Positions 34,369 through 45,270 of a DNA stretch of 64,000 bases are shown here, piece by piece. The position numbers and the translations under genes were made by a program. The stretch is from positions 1,364,001 through 1,428,000 of the forward strand of contig NZ_PDJK01000002.1 of NCBI RefSeq assembly GCF_002564045.1, written 5' to 3'. Position 1 is the first letter of the stretch; every line of letters begins with the position of its first letter. This stretch comes from Amycolatopsis sulphurea. GTDB taxonomy: Bacteria; Actinomycetota; Actinomycetes; Mycobacteriales; Pseudonocardiaceae. The notes below the pieces were generated by a model. That model saw only the letters and a program-made list of their open reading frames with translations, was not told where the DNA came from and made no database searches.

Positions 34369-35775
34369 TCAGTGAACCGCGTTCAGTGCGTTCACCAGGC
34401 CGTGCCCGTAGTAGGAGTTGTTCTTCGGCGGCCCGGTGCATGCGGCGACGTCGCACTTCACCGGGTCGGCCTTGGCGTTCAACAGGTTCGAGAGCGCCTG
34501 CGGCGGAGCGAACGGCAGCCGTGAAGCCAGCAGCGCGGCGACGCCAGCCGCGTGCGGGGACGCCATCGACGTGCCGCACATCGTGCCGTAGCCGCCGTTG
34601 GAGATGGTCGACAGCGGACAGACCATGCCCTGGCCCTCCGGGGGCTGCTGTGCGCCATCGCCGCCCGGTGCGGTGACGCTGACCGAGCCGTAGTTCGAGT
34701 ACGACGACTTCGTGCCCTTGTAGCCGACTGCCGACACCGTGACCACGTCGTCGATAGCCTTCGGCAGGATGCCGCACGACGAGTCGACCGGGTGCGGGCG
34801 GTTCGGGTCCGTGGTCTGCTTCGTGACGTCGAAGCCGGAGTTGCCGGCCGCGGCGACGTTCAGCGTGCCGCGGTTGGTCGAGTAGGTCACTGCGCGGCGA
34901 ACGGCTTCGTACGCGGCTGCGTCGCCGGCTTCGTTGCGGCAGTAGAACATGCCGGGGTCGATGTAGTAGCTGTTGTTCGTCACCTGGAAGTGGTGTTGTC
35001 CTGCCCACATGAACCCGCAGACAGCAGCTTCAGGGAAGATGTAGCCACCGTCGTTGACGACCTTCACCGACGCCAGCCGTACGCCCGGGGCGATGCCGGA
35101 GAAGCCGCGCGCCGCGTCCTTACCCGCGATCGTGCCCGCAACGTGCGTGCCGTGTTCGGAGTTCGTCGGCGCCCACGACGCAGCGGCGGTGTCCGCAGCA
35201 CCGGTGATGCAGCCGGCGGACAAGCGAGCGTCCACCTGACTCGCGAGCGCCGGGTGCTTGGCGTCGATCCCGGAATCCAGTACGCCCACGGTGACCCGCG
35301 ACGAACCCGGGTTGATCTTGTTCGCCTCCGGCGCGTGGATGGCCCGCATGTCCCACTGCTGCGCCGAAAGGTCGCCCGCAGCAGCACGGGTCTGCGTCTG
35401 CTCCAGTACGCCGACAGCTGTCCGCTTCTCCGCCCGCGAAGCCTTCTCCGCCCGCGCCGCCTTCTTCGCAGCGACGTCCTTGCCGCCCGAGTACGCGCGC
35501 ATCACGCCGATCCGCTCCGCGAAGTCCGCGTTGCGCGAGCTGGCGACTGCCACACCGATCTCCGGGTAGTACGCCACTTTGGTGCCACACTTCGCACTCA
35601 GCTCGGTATCGACGGAGCGCTGTGAGGCACCCGGCTGGTACAGCACGACGTAGTTATAGGGCGTACTCGTGGTGTCGCACGAAGGCGCGGGAGCAGCATC
35701 AGCCGGAGCAGTCACAACACCAGCAGCGATTCCGGCAACCGTAACGGGAATAAGTAATCGACGGATACGGGACAT
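34369..35775 (-). CDS. Secreted S8-family serine peptidase (subtilase)
   Basis: A protein of 468 residues with a Sec signal peptide (cut near PADA-APAP). A propeptide-like region extends to about residue 155, including an Ala/Lys/Arg-rich run (AAKKAARAEKASRAEKR) that may be a processing linker. Catalytic residues: Asp167 (VLDSGIDAKHP), His208 (EHGTHVAGTIAG), Ser403 (CGTSMASPHAAG), oxyanion Asn312 (AAAGNSG). Several Cys suggest disulfides in the mature enzyme. The ribosome site GGAGGTGGA fits the ATG. Extracellular protein degradation is the likely role; no neighbour suggests a specific target. Confidence 0.92.
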   Translation of the reverse strand: MSRIRRLLIPVTVAGIAAGVVTAPADAAPAPSCDTTSTPYNYVVLYQPGASQRSVDTELSAKCGTKVAYYPEIGVAVASSRNADFAERIGVMRAYSGGKDVAAKKAARAEKASRAEKRTAVGVLEQTQTRAAAGDLSAQQWDMRAIHAPEANKINPGSSRVTVGVLDSGIDAKHPALASQVDARLSAGCITGAADTAAASWAPTNSEHGTHVAGTIAGKDAARGFSGIAPGVRLASVKVVNDGGYIFPEAAVCGFMWAGQHHFQVTNNSYYIDPGMFYCRNEAGDAAAYEAVRRAVTYSTNRGTLNVAAAGNSGFDVTKQTTDPNRPHPVDSSCGILPKAIDDVVTVSAVGYKGTKSSYSNYGSVSVTAPGGDGAQQPPEGQGMVCPLSTISNGGYGTMCGTSMASPHAAGVAALLASRLPFAPPQALSNLLNAKADPVKCDVAACTGPPKNNSYYGHGLVNALNAVH

Positions 35776-35849
35776 TCCACCTCCAGGGTCGCGCTGAAGG
35801 TTAGGCAGCCCAGTCGCCGTACGCCACCTCCTAAGGAACGGTCACCGCA

Positions 35850-36098
35850 TCAGGTGGCCGAGTCATGCTCCCGGGTGGTGGCCCGTACGGCTTTCCAGCC
35901 GACTACGCCGATGGCGGTACCGAGTATGAAGGAGACCACAGTGAGCACGGCGTGCACGATGAAATACCCAGTGGGCGATCCGTCCGCTGCCCACGACTGG
36001 TCGCTCGCCCAGAGATTCTTGGCGAAAGTGATCCAAATGATCCAGGACCACACCCCGAACGCCAGCAGGAAGATCGCGGTACCTCGAGAAATGCGCAT
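35850..36098 (-). CDS. SCO4848-family small membrane protein
   Basis: A protein of 82 residues with two membrane helices: FLLAFGVWSWIIWITFAKN and VHAVLTVVSFILGTAIGVVG. These and the intervening DQSWAADGSPTGYF match the SCO4848 family of Streptomyces, whose function is unknown. In Streptomyces the gene also neighbours a D-Ala-D-Ala carboxypeptidase and the sdh genes, as here, so the linkage is conserved. It is divergent from the carboxypeptidase gene, 42 bases away. Confidence 0.85.
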   Translation of the reverse strand: MRISRGTAIFLLAFGVWSWIIWITFAKNLWASDQSWAADGSPTGYFIVHAVLTVVSFILGTAIGVVGWKAVRATTREHDSAT

Positions 36099-36140
36099 GT
36101 CTTGAGTATGCAACCGCGCTCGCGACGCTAGCCTGCACGG

Positions 36141-37370
36141 GTGCACAACGCGTTTTCCCGATCGCGGCGAGCCGTCACCACTGCTCTTGCCGCCGGTCTC
36201 CTCGCCGTCGCCACGCCCGCCGCTTTCGCGATGCCCGCGCAGGCCCAGCAATGCGCCGGCCAGAGCGCACCGCCGCCGCCCGTGGACACTTCGGAGCACC
36301 CGAAGCCCGGCCTGCCCGCGCCTGCCGCCCTGCCGGTGCCCGCGCAACCGGTCGGCGGACCACGGCTCGGCGGCTGCGGCACGATCCTCCCGGACGGAGC
36401 GCCCGCGCTGCCGGACGGCGACACCTCCGCATCCTGGGTGCTGCAAGACCTCGACACCGGCTCAGTGCTCGCCGCGAAGGACCCGCACGCCCGCGAACGG
36501 CCGGCGTCTCTGATCAAGACGCTGCTGGCCCTCGTCGTGGTCAGCGAGCTGAAGCCGGACCAGATTGTGGTGCCCACCAAGGAAGACGCCGAGCAGGAGT
36601 GCACCTGCGTCGGCATCGCCGCGGGCGGGCAGTACACCGTCGATCAGCTGCTGCACGGCCTGCTGATGCACTCGGGCAACGACGTCGCGCACGCATTCGC
36701 CACCGCCCTCGGCGGTGTGGACGGCGCGGTGACCAAGATGAACCAGATGGCCGCGCGCATCGGCGCCACCGACACCCGGGCGGCCACGCCGTCGGGTCTG
36801 GACGGGCCGGGCATGTCGACCTCGGCCTACGACCTGAGCCTGGTCTTCCACTACGCGATGAAGAAACCCGAGTTCGCGCAAGCGGTGGCGACGAAGTCGT
36901 ACACCATCCCGGCAGCCGCGGGGAAGCCGGCGATCCCGGTGTTCAACGACAACAAGCTGCTCGGCGCCTATCCCGGATTCCTCGGCGGGAAAACCGGGTT
37001 CACCGACGACGCACGGCACACCTATGTGGGTGGCGCCGAGCGCGACGGACATCGCCTCGCCATCGTGATAATGCGCGCCGAACAGCGGCCGACCCGCGTC
37101 GTCGACCAGGCGGCGAAGCTGCTCGACTACGGTTTCGGGCTGGAGAGCACACAGGCCGCACCGGTGGGCAAGATCGACTACCAGCCCTCCGCAACCGCTT
37201 CCGACGCGCCCGATGCCCAGGGCAACGTCTCCCCGGCCGGCGAAACGTCCGCGTCCGCCGAGAAGCCGGACGCGTTCGGCGTCACCGGCTGGGTGCTCAC
37301 CCTGATCGTGGCGGCGGTCATCGTGGCCGGCCTGGTGATCGGGTACCAGCGCAAGCGCGTGCGAAGCTAG
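36141..37370 (+). CDS. D-alanyl-D-alanine carboxypeptidase (PBP5-like)
   Basis: A protein of 409 residues, GTG start. Signal peptide, then a Pro-rich spacer, then the penicillin-binding S11 domain with Ser123-Leu-Ile-Lys126, Ser178-Gly-Asn and Lys284-Thr-Gly. A C-terminal membrane helix (VLTLIVAAVIVAGLVIGY) and basic tail anchor it to the outer face of the membrane. It trims the terminal D-Ala from peptidoglycan pentapeptides. The stop shares the tetranucleotide CTAG with the stop of the convergent YihY gene. Confidence 0.92.
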   Translation: MHNAFSRSRRAVTTALAAGLLAVATPAAFAMPAQAQQCAGQSAPPPPVDTSEHPKPGLPAPAALPVPAQPVGGPRLGGCGTILPDGAPALPDGDTSASWVLQDLDTGSVLAAKDPHARERPASLIKTLLALVVVSELKPDQIVVPTKEDAEQECTCVGIAAGGQYTVDQLLHGLLMHSGNDVAHAFATALGGVDGAVTKMNQMAARIGATDTRAATPSGLDGPGMSTSAYDLSLVFHYAMKKPEFAQAVATKSYTIPAAAGKPAIPVFNDNKLLGAYPGFLGGKTGFTDDARHTYVGGAERDGHRLAIVIMRAEQRPTRVVDQAAKLLDYGFGLESTQAAPVGKIDYQPSATASDAPDAQGNVSPAGETSASAEKPDAFGVTGWVLTLIVAAVIVAGLVIGYQRKRVRS

Positions 37371-38380
37371 CCTTTGCGCCTGCCCAGCCAGCCGAGCAGC
37401 GCCCCGGCGCTGAACACCCCGGCCGCGGCACCGAGCCCGAGGCCACGCTGCACGGTGACGTCCGGGCGCAGCAGTACCGGCGCCGGCGGCTGCACCACCC
37501 GGCGCTGGTTCTCGCGTGCAGTGGCCGTCCACGCGGTGACCATCAGCAGGAACCGGGACACCAGGTTGGCGAACACCAGCAACCCGATCACCGGCCCGAA
37601 GATCGCCGCCGACGGGGAGTTGATCACGCTGGTGAGATAGATCGACGCGACCTTCTGCAGGATCACGAATCCGACCGCGGCGAAGATCGCGCCTTTCACC
37701 GCGCTGCGCATCGCCACGTGCTCCCGCGGCAGCCGCGCGATCACCCACAGGAAGACCAGTGTGTTCGCGACCAGCCCGAGCAGGATCGTCACGACCTGCA
37801 ACAGGAACTTCGCCCAGGTCTGCTCCTGGAGGCCGACCAGCTCCAGCAGCAGCCTGCCGAGCCCGCTGCCCGCCGCGGTGAGCCCGAACGAGACGATCAG
37901 CGCCAGCCCGAGCCCGATCAGCGACAGCAGATCCTTGATCGTGGTGGCCACGAACGGCTGTGGCCGCTTCTCCTGGCCCCACTGCGCGGTGAGCGCGTCC
38001 CGCAGGTTCGCCATCCAGCCGACGCCGGAGTAGAGCGCCAGCAGCAGCCCGAGGATCCCGAGCCCGCTGCCGGAATCGAGCGCGCTGTCGGTGATGCCGT
38101 GCACCAGCGTCTGCAGACCCGCCGGCACCGAGTCGTCGATCCCGTGCTTGATCTGGCCGATCACCGTCTGGTTCTGCCCGAACACCAGGCCCACGACCGC
38201 GAACCCGACCATGAAGATGGGGAACACCGACAGCACGCTGAAATAGGTGATGGCGGCGGCGTAGTGGTTGCCGTAGTGCTCGCCGAACGACTCGTTGGCC
38301 CGGATCAGGTGATCCAGCCACGGGTACCTGCGCCGCAGCCGGGGCAGCAGCTTTTCCTTGTCACCGTTCTGTTTCGCCAC
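37367..38380 (-). CDS. YihY/BrkB-family inner-membrane protein
   Basis: A protein of 337 residues with about six to seven helices. Family marks are YAAAITYFSVLSVFPIFMVG, the amphipathic loops between helices and LWVIARLPREHVAMRSAVKG. Proteins of this family were once called ribonuclease BN, wrongly; their function is unresolved, with suggestions of transport or envelope roles. A final helix and short basic end (LLGWLGRRKG) follow a Pro-rich linker. It is downstream of trpS on the same strand, 93 bases away. Confidence 0.88.
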   Translation of the reverse strand: MAKQNGDKEKLLPRLRRRYPWLDHLIRANESFGEHYGNHYAAAITYFSVLSVFPIFMVGFAVVGLVFGQNQTVIGQIKHGIDDSVPAGLQTLVHGITDSALDSGSGLGILGLLLALYSGVGWMANLRDALTAQWGQEKRPQPFVATTIKDLLSLIGLGLALIVSFGLTAAGSGLGRLLLELVGLQEQTWAKFLLQVVTILLGLVANTLVFLWVIARLPREHVAMRSAVKGAIFAAVGFVILQKVASIYLTSVINSPSAAIFGPVIGLLVFANLVSRFLLMVTAWTATARENQRRVVQPPAPVLLRPDVTVQRGLGLGAAAGVFSAGALLGWLGRRKG

Positions 38381-38473
38381 CGGGGAACGCTAACCACGCC
38401 CGCCGCCACCCGCCACTCGAATGGGCCGTTGTGGTTACTCCACCCGGCGGATCAGGGGAAAGCCGCCACCGGT

Positions 38474-40343
<1,870 letters not shown>

Positions 40344-40757
40344 CGGAGTGCCTCCCGCGAAGTGACTGTTCCCGACGGGCAGCTCACCCGTTCGGATGAG
40401 GTACCCGTGCGCTGCTGGTGAGAAAACTACCGAGCGTGTCAAGACCGGTCCGATCCGATCAACTCGGGCGCCGAGACTAGCGCCCACCCGGGGAGCGCCC
40501 ATGGCCGCCCCCGCACTGAACCGCATCACCAGTGGTCAGCGTTGTATTACGAGTCGATCACCAACCCAGCGCAGTCCCGCAACAAACCACACCCCGCCGG
40601 ACACCAGCCCGGCACTGCACGCCTGGGCCGACTCACCGTGACCCCCGTGCACGGCGACGTAGCCGCCTCACGCACGGCCGGTCAGGGCCCCGGCAGAGTT
40701 GGCCGAGGGCCCGTGATCAGCAGAGAGAGCCATGGCTGCCCGACCGGTTTCGGGTCC

Positions 40758-40804
40758 GTGAAGGGGCCCCTGACGGACTCAGAGTCCGTGAAGGGGCCCT
40801 TCAC
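40758..40804. repeat. GTGAAGGGG palindrome, copy 8 (degenerate)
   Basis: Left arm GTGAAGGGGCCCCTGAC, centre GGACTC-A-GAGTCC, right arm GTGAAGGGGCCCTTCAC. The arms no longer pair perfectly; this is the only clearly decayed member. Inside MITE-like unit B1. Confidence 0.85.
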
Positions 40805-40912
40805 AGCCTCAGAGGCCAGGGTTCCGGCAAAGTTGGTCGGGTACCGCGGCAGCGGGTGATGCGGAGGTGTGCGCGACCACCTCGTGGCGTGCACCGGACC
40901 GGTTTCGGGTCC

Positions 40913-40959
40913 GTGAAGGGGCCCTTCACGGACTCAGAGTCCGTGAAGGGCCCCTTCAC
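40913..40959. repeat. GTGAAGGGG palindrome, copy 9
   Basis: Perfect arms GTGAAGGGGCCCTTCAC / GTGAAGGGCCCCTTCAC around GGACTC-A-GAGTCC, inside MITE-like unit B2. Confidence 0.9.
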
Positions 40960-41241
40960 AGCCCCTCCGCAGCTACGCAGGACCCTCCACGCCGACTTGC
41001 CGACACCCTGCACGGCCGGTCGCCGCGCGGCCGACCGCCGCTACCGCACCCGCCCGCGACAACGCAGGCAGATCCGGCCACCGCACCCGTCGGCGGAATC
41101 CACGCTTCGTGGGCGGCAGCCGAGCGAAACGCGGAAAAGCTCACCTGTTCAGCCCTCCCCGCTCACTCAATGTCAGTTATTAACCAACCCTGCTGGTCTT
41201 TTCGCATTCTCTTCTCCGAAGGCGGTTCTCGCGTCCACCAC

Positions 41242-41272
41242 AGTGGTCTATACCTCTGTGGTGTAGACCACT
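41242..41272. promoter_or_regulatory. Two abutting DasR-type operators (dre) upstream of chitinase
   Basis: AGTGGTCTATACCTCT (41242-41257) and TGTGGTGTAGACCACT (41257-41272) each match the known DasR-responsive element, consensus close to AGTGGTCTAGACCACT, and also the direct repeats long known from Streptomyces chitinase promoters. They lie 27 bases before the chitinase start. DasR represses chitin and N-acetylglucosamine genes until aminosugar phosphates accumulate. Binding is inferred from the match. Confidence 0.75.
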
Positions 41273-41298
41273 GACCGGGCGACCAAAGGAGCGAGCCC

Positions 41299-42012
41299 AT
41301 GTCTCTGCGCAGGATTCTCACCGCGTTCGTGACCAGCACGGCAGCCGCGATGGCGGTGCTCATACCGGAGGTCGCGCACGCGGCGCCGACCGCCGCGTTC
41401 CCGGTGAGCGAGGACCAATTCAACCAGATGTTCCCCGGCAGGAACCAGTTCTACACCTACGCCGGACTGACCGACGCGCTCGGCGCCTACCCCGGATTCG
41501 CCAACACCGGCAGCGATACTGTGAAAAAGCAAGAAGCCGCCGCGTTTTTGGCGAACGTGAGCCACGAAACCGGCGGCCTGGTGTACATAGTGGAGCAGAA
41601 CACCGCGAACTACCCGCACTACTGCGACACCGGCCAACCCTATGGCTGCCCGGCGGGCAACGACCAGTACTACGGCCGCGGCCCGATCCAGCTGAGCTGG
41701 AACTTCAACTACAAAGCCGCCGGCGACTCGCTCGGCATCGACCTGCTGAACCATCCGTCACTGGTCGCGCAGGACCCGGCCGTGTCCTGGAAAACCGGGC
41801 TCTGGTACTGGAATACCCAATCCGGCCCGGGCACGATGACCCCGCACGACGCCATGGTCGACGAACGCGGCTTCGGCGAGACCATCCGCAGTATCAACGG
41901 ATCCATCGAATGCAACGGCGGCAACCCGGCCCAGGTGCAGAGCCGCGTCGACGCCTACACCAGGTTCGCCGGCATCCTCGGCGTCGACCCGGGCGGCAAC
42001 CTCAGCTGCTGA
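41299..42012 (+). CDS. Secreted glycoside hydrolase family 19 chitinase
   Basis: A protein of 237 residues. Signal peptide ends near EVAHA-APTA. The GH19 catalytic domain follows directly, with the acid Glu90 in SHETGG and second catalytic Glu99 in YIVEQN; YYGRGPIQLSWNFNY is the substrate-groove signature. There is no chitin-binding module, so it is a compact catalytic-only enzyme. It hydrolyses chitin outside the cell, and two dre-like sites upstream link it to aminosugar control. The gene is flanked on both sides by MITE-like copies. Confidence 0.93.
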   Translation: MSLRRILTAFVTSTAAAMAVLIPEVAHAAPTAAFPVSEDQFNQMFPGRNQFYTYAGLTDALGAYPGFANTGSDTVKKQEAAAFLANVSHETGGLVYIVEQNTANYPHYCDTGQPYGCPAGNDQYYGRGPIQLSWNFNYKAAGDSLGIDLLNHPSLVAQDPAVSWKTGLWYWNTQSGPGTMTPHDAMVDERGFGETIRSINGSIECNGGNPAQVQSRVDAYTRFAGILGVDPGGNLSC

Positions 42013-42057
42013 CCACCTACCGGGCTCTCCCCTCCCCCAGCTGCCCCCCGGCCCCTG

Positions 42058-42350
42058 CCGGGGGGACAGCAAAGCTGGTCGAGGACCCGTGATCAGCAGC
42101 GAGAGCCGTGGCTGCCGCGTCATCATCGACGACACCTGCCCTCTCGATCGATTGCGCCCGGCAGCGGGCGATGCAGAGGCGTTCGAGACGCGCGACCACC
42201 TCGCACTGTGCGCCAGACCTGTCTCGGGGTCTGTGAAGGGGCCCTTCACAGACTCAGAGTCCGTGAAGGGCCCCTTCACGGACCTCCGCGAGGCGGGTTC
42301 TCGCCCCGCGGAGGCGCAGGCCCCTCACACCGACTTTGCCGACACCCTGC
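42058..42350. mobile_element. MITE-like element, copy C (293 bp)
   Basis: Left end core CAGCAAAGCTGG (42067-42078), right end core CCGACTTTGCCG (42330-42341); interior GTGATCAGCAG, a block ending GCGACCACCTCGCACTG, and palindrome copy 10, in the same order as copy A. Its left end has drifted more than its right. It begins 46 bases after the chitinase stop and, with short flanks, fills the gap to the exonuclease gene. Confidence 0.6.
42233..42279. repeat. GTGAAGGGG palindrome, copy 10 (inside MITE-like copy C)
   Basis: Same 47-base core as copy 1: arms GTGAAGGGGCCCTTCAC / GTGAAGGGCCCCTTCAC, centre AGACTC-A-GAGTCC. Confidence 0.9.
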
Positions 42351-42410
42351 CCCGGGGGGACAGTTACGTTGCCGGGTAACGGAAAGCCACCCGCCCCACG
42401 AGGACCGGCC

Positions 42411-43217
42411 TCAGCTCGGGAACGGCACATCGTATGTCGCGGTGACCGGGGCATGGTCGGACCACCGCAGGTCATAGGACTCGGCTCGCTCGACCGTCAC
42501 CGCGGTGACCTTCTCGGCAAGGCCGAGGGTGGCCAGCTGGAGATCGATCCGCCAGCCGGAGTCGTTGTCGAAGGCCTTGCCGCGGTAGGACCACCAGGTG
42601 TACGGGCCGGGGCCGGTGGCGTCGAGCCTGCGTTGCACATCGGCGTAACCGGCCTCGTGGACCCGGCCGAGCCAGGCGCGTTCCTCCGGCAGGAAACCGG
42701 AATTCTTCTGGTTGCCACGCCAGTTCTTCAGGTCGATGGTGTCGTGGGCGATGTTCCAGTCGCCCACCACGACGACCTCCCGCCCGGCCGCGGCGGCCTT
42801 CCCGCGCAGCTCCGCGAGGTAGGGCAGGAACGCGGCCATGAAGCGTTCCTTCTCCTCCTGCCGCTCGGTCCCGACCTCGCCGCTGGGCAGGTACAGACTC
42901 GCCACGACCACCCCAGGCAGGTGCATTTCGAGATAGCGCCCACTGTCCTCGAACTCCGGCTCACCGAACCCGGTACGCACTTCGTCCGGCTCGACCCGGC
43001 TGTAGAGCGACACCCCGTTGCGCCCCTTGACGGCCGACGGCGCGTGCGCGGCGAACCAGCCCTCGGGCTCGACGACCGAAGCGGGCAGCTGCGCGGCCTC
43101 GGCCCGCACTTCCTGGCACGCGACGACGTCGGCCTTCGTGGCGGCGAGCCACTCGACGAAGCCCTTTTTCACGGCGGCCCGCAGGCCGTTGACATTCACG
43201 GTGGAGACGGTCAGCAC
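42411..43217 (-). CDS. xth: Exodeoxyribonuclease III / AP endonuclease
   Basis: A protein of 268 residues of the exonuclease-endonuclease-phosphatase fold. Motifs: VNVNGLRAA (metal Asn), ADVVACQEVRAE (metal Glu), GDWNIAHDTIDLKNW (catalytic Asp and Asn) and SDHAPVTATYD (catalytic Asp-His). It cleaves DNA at abasic sites and degrades from 3' ends during base-excision repair. The start is uncertain: GTG at 43217 fits homologues, but GTG at 43226 or TTG at 43247 are possible, and no strong ribosome site is seen. Confidence 0.88.
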   Translation of the reverse strand: MLTVSTVNVNGLRAAVKKGFVEWLAATKADVVACQEVRAEAAQLPASVVEPEGWFAAHAPSAVKGRNGVSLYSRVEPDEVRTGFGEPEFEDSGRYLEMHLPGVVVASLYLPSGEVGTERQEEKERFMAAFLPYLAELRGKAAAAGREVVVVGDWNIAHDTIDLKNWRGNQKNSGFLPEERAWLGRVHEAGYADVQRRLDATGPGPYTWWSYRGKAFDNDSGWRIDLQLATLGLAEKVTAVTVERAESYDLRWSDHAPVTATYDVPFPS

Positions 43218-43321
43218 CCCGCGCACGCTACCCGGCGGGTACGACAATTCCGGCCGTGGCTCGGCGGTCGCCGATCAACCGCACCCGGCGCCGCGGCGCG
43301 GGCGGGCTGATCACCGGCGCG

Positions 43322-43633
43322 TCAGCACCTCGAGCCGTCCAGCGGCTTCAGGAACCCGTCGGCCACCCACTTGCCTTCGACGACCTTGCGGAATCCGTTC
43401 TGTACCACCGGTTGCGCGTTGAATTTGGCACCGTTCAAGTACTTCCCGACGATCTTCCCGTCGCCTGCCGGGGTTTCACGGGCGTTCAGCACGTCCGCGG
43501 TCACCGACATCGTGCATCCGGTCGGGGCCCCCTGCGCGTCGGCCTCGCCCTTCTGGTTGACCACGTAGAAGATGAAGACCACTACGGCGGCCCCGATGAT
43601 GATCAGCGCCTTCTTCGGCAAACCCAGGATCAC
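43322..43633 (-). CDS. Membrane-anchored SH3-like small protein
   Basis: A protein of 103 residues. One N-terminal membrane helix (ALIIIGAAVVVFIFYVVNQ) is followed by an extracytoplasmic part, CTMSVTADVLNARETPAGDG to WVADGFLKPLDG, which has the bacterial SH3 pattern (VNVRxxP-like LNARETP). Two Cys may form a disulfide. Probably a cell-wall-facing protein; no specific role can be assigned. Confidence 0.75.
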   Translation of the reverse strand: MILGLPKKALIIIGAAVVVFIFYVVNQKGEADAQGAPTGCTMSVTADVLNARETPAGDGKIVGKYLNGAKFNAQPVVQNGFRKVVEGKWVADGFLKPLDGSRC

Positions 43634-43763
43634 AGCAGCTCCTCAGTCGCGAAACGGTTACCAGAGTAGAGACCCCGGGCCCGCGCAGACAGAGGTGCGC
43701 ACGTAGACCACCCGGTGGCGGGAACGACCGTCACCGGGTCATGACGCACAGTCATCGAATGGC

Positions 43764-43800
43764 GAAGGGCACCTCGGAAGACTCCTCCGAGGTGCCCTTC
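43764..43800 (-). terminator. Terminator hairpin after icd
   Basis: Perfect 15-base arms GAAGGGCACCTCGGA / TCCGAGGTGCCCTTC around a seven-base loop, 24 bases after the icd stop on the minus strand. Confidence 0.8.
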
Positions 43801-43823
43801 TGCCAGGAAAACCCTGCCGAAGA

Positions 43824-45047
43824 TCAGCCCTGCGCGACCTTCTTGGCCAGGTTCGTGTCCAGCGTCGCGAGGAACTCCTCGGTCGTCTGCCACGGCTGGT
43901 CCTTGCCGACCAGCAGCGCGAGGTCCTTGGTCATCTTGCCGCTCTCGACGGTGTCGATCACGACCCGCTCCAGCTTGTTCGCGAAGCCGATCAGCTCCGA
44001 GTTGGAGTCGAGCTTGCCGCGGTGCTCGAGGCCGCGGGTCCACGCGTAGATCGAGGCGATCGGGTTCGTGGAAGTCGGCTTGCCCTGCTGGTGCTGGCGG
44101 TAGTGCCGGGTCACCGTGCCGTGCGCGGCCTCCGCCTCGACGGTCTTGCCGTCCGGCGTACGCAGCACCGAGGTCATCAGGCCGAGCGAGCCGAAGCCCT
44201 GCGCCACGGTGTCGGACTGCACGTCACCGTCGTAGTTCTTGCAGGCCCAGACATACCCGCCCTCCCACTTGAGCGCCGCGGCGACCATGTCGTCGATGAG
44301 CCGGTGCTCGTAGGTCAGGCCCTTGGCGTCGAAGTCGGACTTGTACTCCGCCTCGAAGATCTCCTGGAACACGTCCTTGAACATGCCGTCGTAGGCCTTG
44401 AGGATGGTGTTCTTGGTGGAGAGGTAGACCGGCATCCCGCGGTCGAAACCGTACTGCAGCGACGCGCGCGCGAAGTCCTCGATCGACTTGCGGTAGTTGT
44501 ACATCCCCATGGCGACGCCGCCGCCCTCCGGGTACTGCGCGACCTCGAACTCCATCGGCGCGGACCCGTCGGCCGGGGTGTAGGTCATGGTCACCGTACC
44601 CGGGCCGGGGACCTTGAAGTCGGTGGCCTTGTACTGGTCGCCGTGCGCGTGCCGGCCGATGATGATCGGCTTGGTCCAGCCCGGTACCAGCCGCGGCACG
44701 TTCGCCATGATGATCGGCTCGCGGAACACCACGCCGCCGAGGATGTTGCGGATGGTCCCGTTCGGGCTCCGCCACATCTTCTTCAGGCCGAACTCCTCCA
44801 CCCGGGCCTCGTCCGGGGTGATGGTGGCGCACTTGACGCCGACGCCGTGGCGCTTGATGGCGTTCGCCGAGTCGATCGTGATCTGGTCGTCGGTGCGGTC
44901 CCGCTCCTCGATGCCCAGGTCGTAGTAGTCCAGGTCGATGTCCAGGTACGGGTGGATCAGCTTGTCCTTGATGAACTGCCAGATGATTCGGGTCATCTCG
45001 TCGCCGTCGAGTTCTACGACGGTGCCCTGGACTTTGATCTTGGCCAT
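43824..45047 (-). CDS. icd: NADP-dependent isocitrate dehydrogenase
   Basis: A protein of 407 residues of the homodimeric eukaryote-like class. Motifs: [33 protein letters not shown] (isocitrate-binding Ser and Arg), [13 protein letters not shown] and [20 protein letters not shown] (NADP site). It converts isocitrate to 2-oxoglutarate and CO2 in the TCA cycle. Start ATG at 45047. The upstream region contains GTAC-AAGC-GTAC, of unknown meaning. Transcription ends at the hairpin 43764-43800. Confidence 0.95.
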   Translation of the reverse strand: MAKIKVQGTVVELDGDEMTRIIWQFIKDKLIHPYLDIDLDYYDLGIEERDRTDDQITIDSANAIKRHGVGVKCATITPDEARVEEFGLKKMWRSPNGTIRNILGGVVFREPIIMANVPRLVPGWTKPIIIGRHAHGDQYKATDFKVPGPGTVTMTYTPADGSAPMEFEVAQYPEGGGVAMGMYNYRKSIEDFARASLQYGFDRGMPVYLSTKNTILKAYDGMFKDVFQEIFEAEYKSDFDAKGLTYEHRLIDDMVAAALKWEGGYVWACKNYDGDVQSDTVAQGFGSLGLMTSVLRTPDGKTVEAEAAHGTVTRHYRQHQQGKPTSTNPIASIYAWTRGLEHRGKLDSNSELIGFANKLERVVIDTVESGKMTKDLALLVGKDQPWQTTEEFLATLDTNLAKKVAQG

Positions 45048-45270
45048 GAGCAGCGGTGCTCCTTCCGCGGATCTCTTCGCGTTCGACTCTCTTCGGTAGC
45101 GGTACAAGCGTACTGCTAAACAGAGCTGGATGGTTCCAGAAGTGGTCGGCGTCAAGTCTCCACCCACCACCGGCCGTCCCGGCGACCGGGCACAGACCGC
45201 GAAGATTCGCGGAACCGGGCGAACCCGGCGACCATCCCATCGCCGGATCAGTCACCCGGGAGGTCACCCC

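Larger units (their letters stand above)
40682..41011. mobile_element. MITE-like element, copy B (two partial units)
   Basis: Unit B1 (40682-40815) has the left end (core CGGCAGAGTTGG at 40691-40702), the GTGATCAGCAG segment and a degenerate palindrome, then breaks off. Unit B2 (40816-41011) has its own left end CGGCAAAGTTGG and the right end CCGACTTGCCG, but lacks the GTGATCAGCAG part. The two together look like one element that was partly duplicated or a second insertion into the first. Confidence 0.55.
40344..41241. other. Gene-free region containing a double MITE-like insertion
   Basis: About 900 bases without a credible gene. 40682-41011 is the rearranged MITE-like pair. The remainder, including 41012-41240, shows nothing recognisable apart from an AT-richer stretch (41160-41220) leading into the chitinase promoter. 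Confidence 0.5.
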
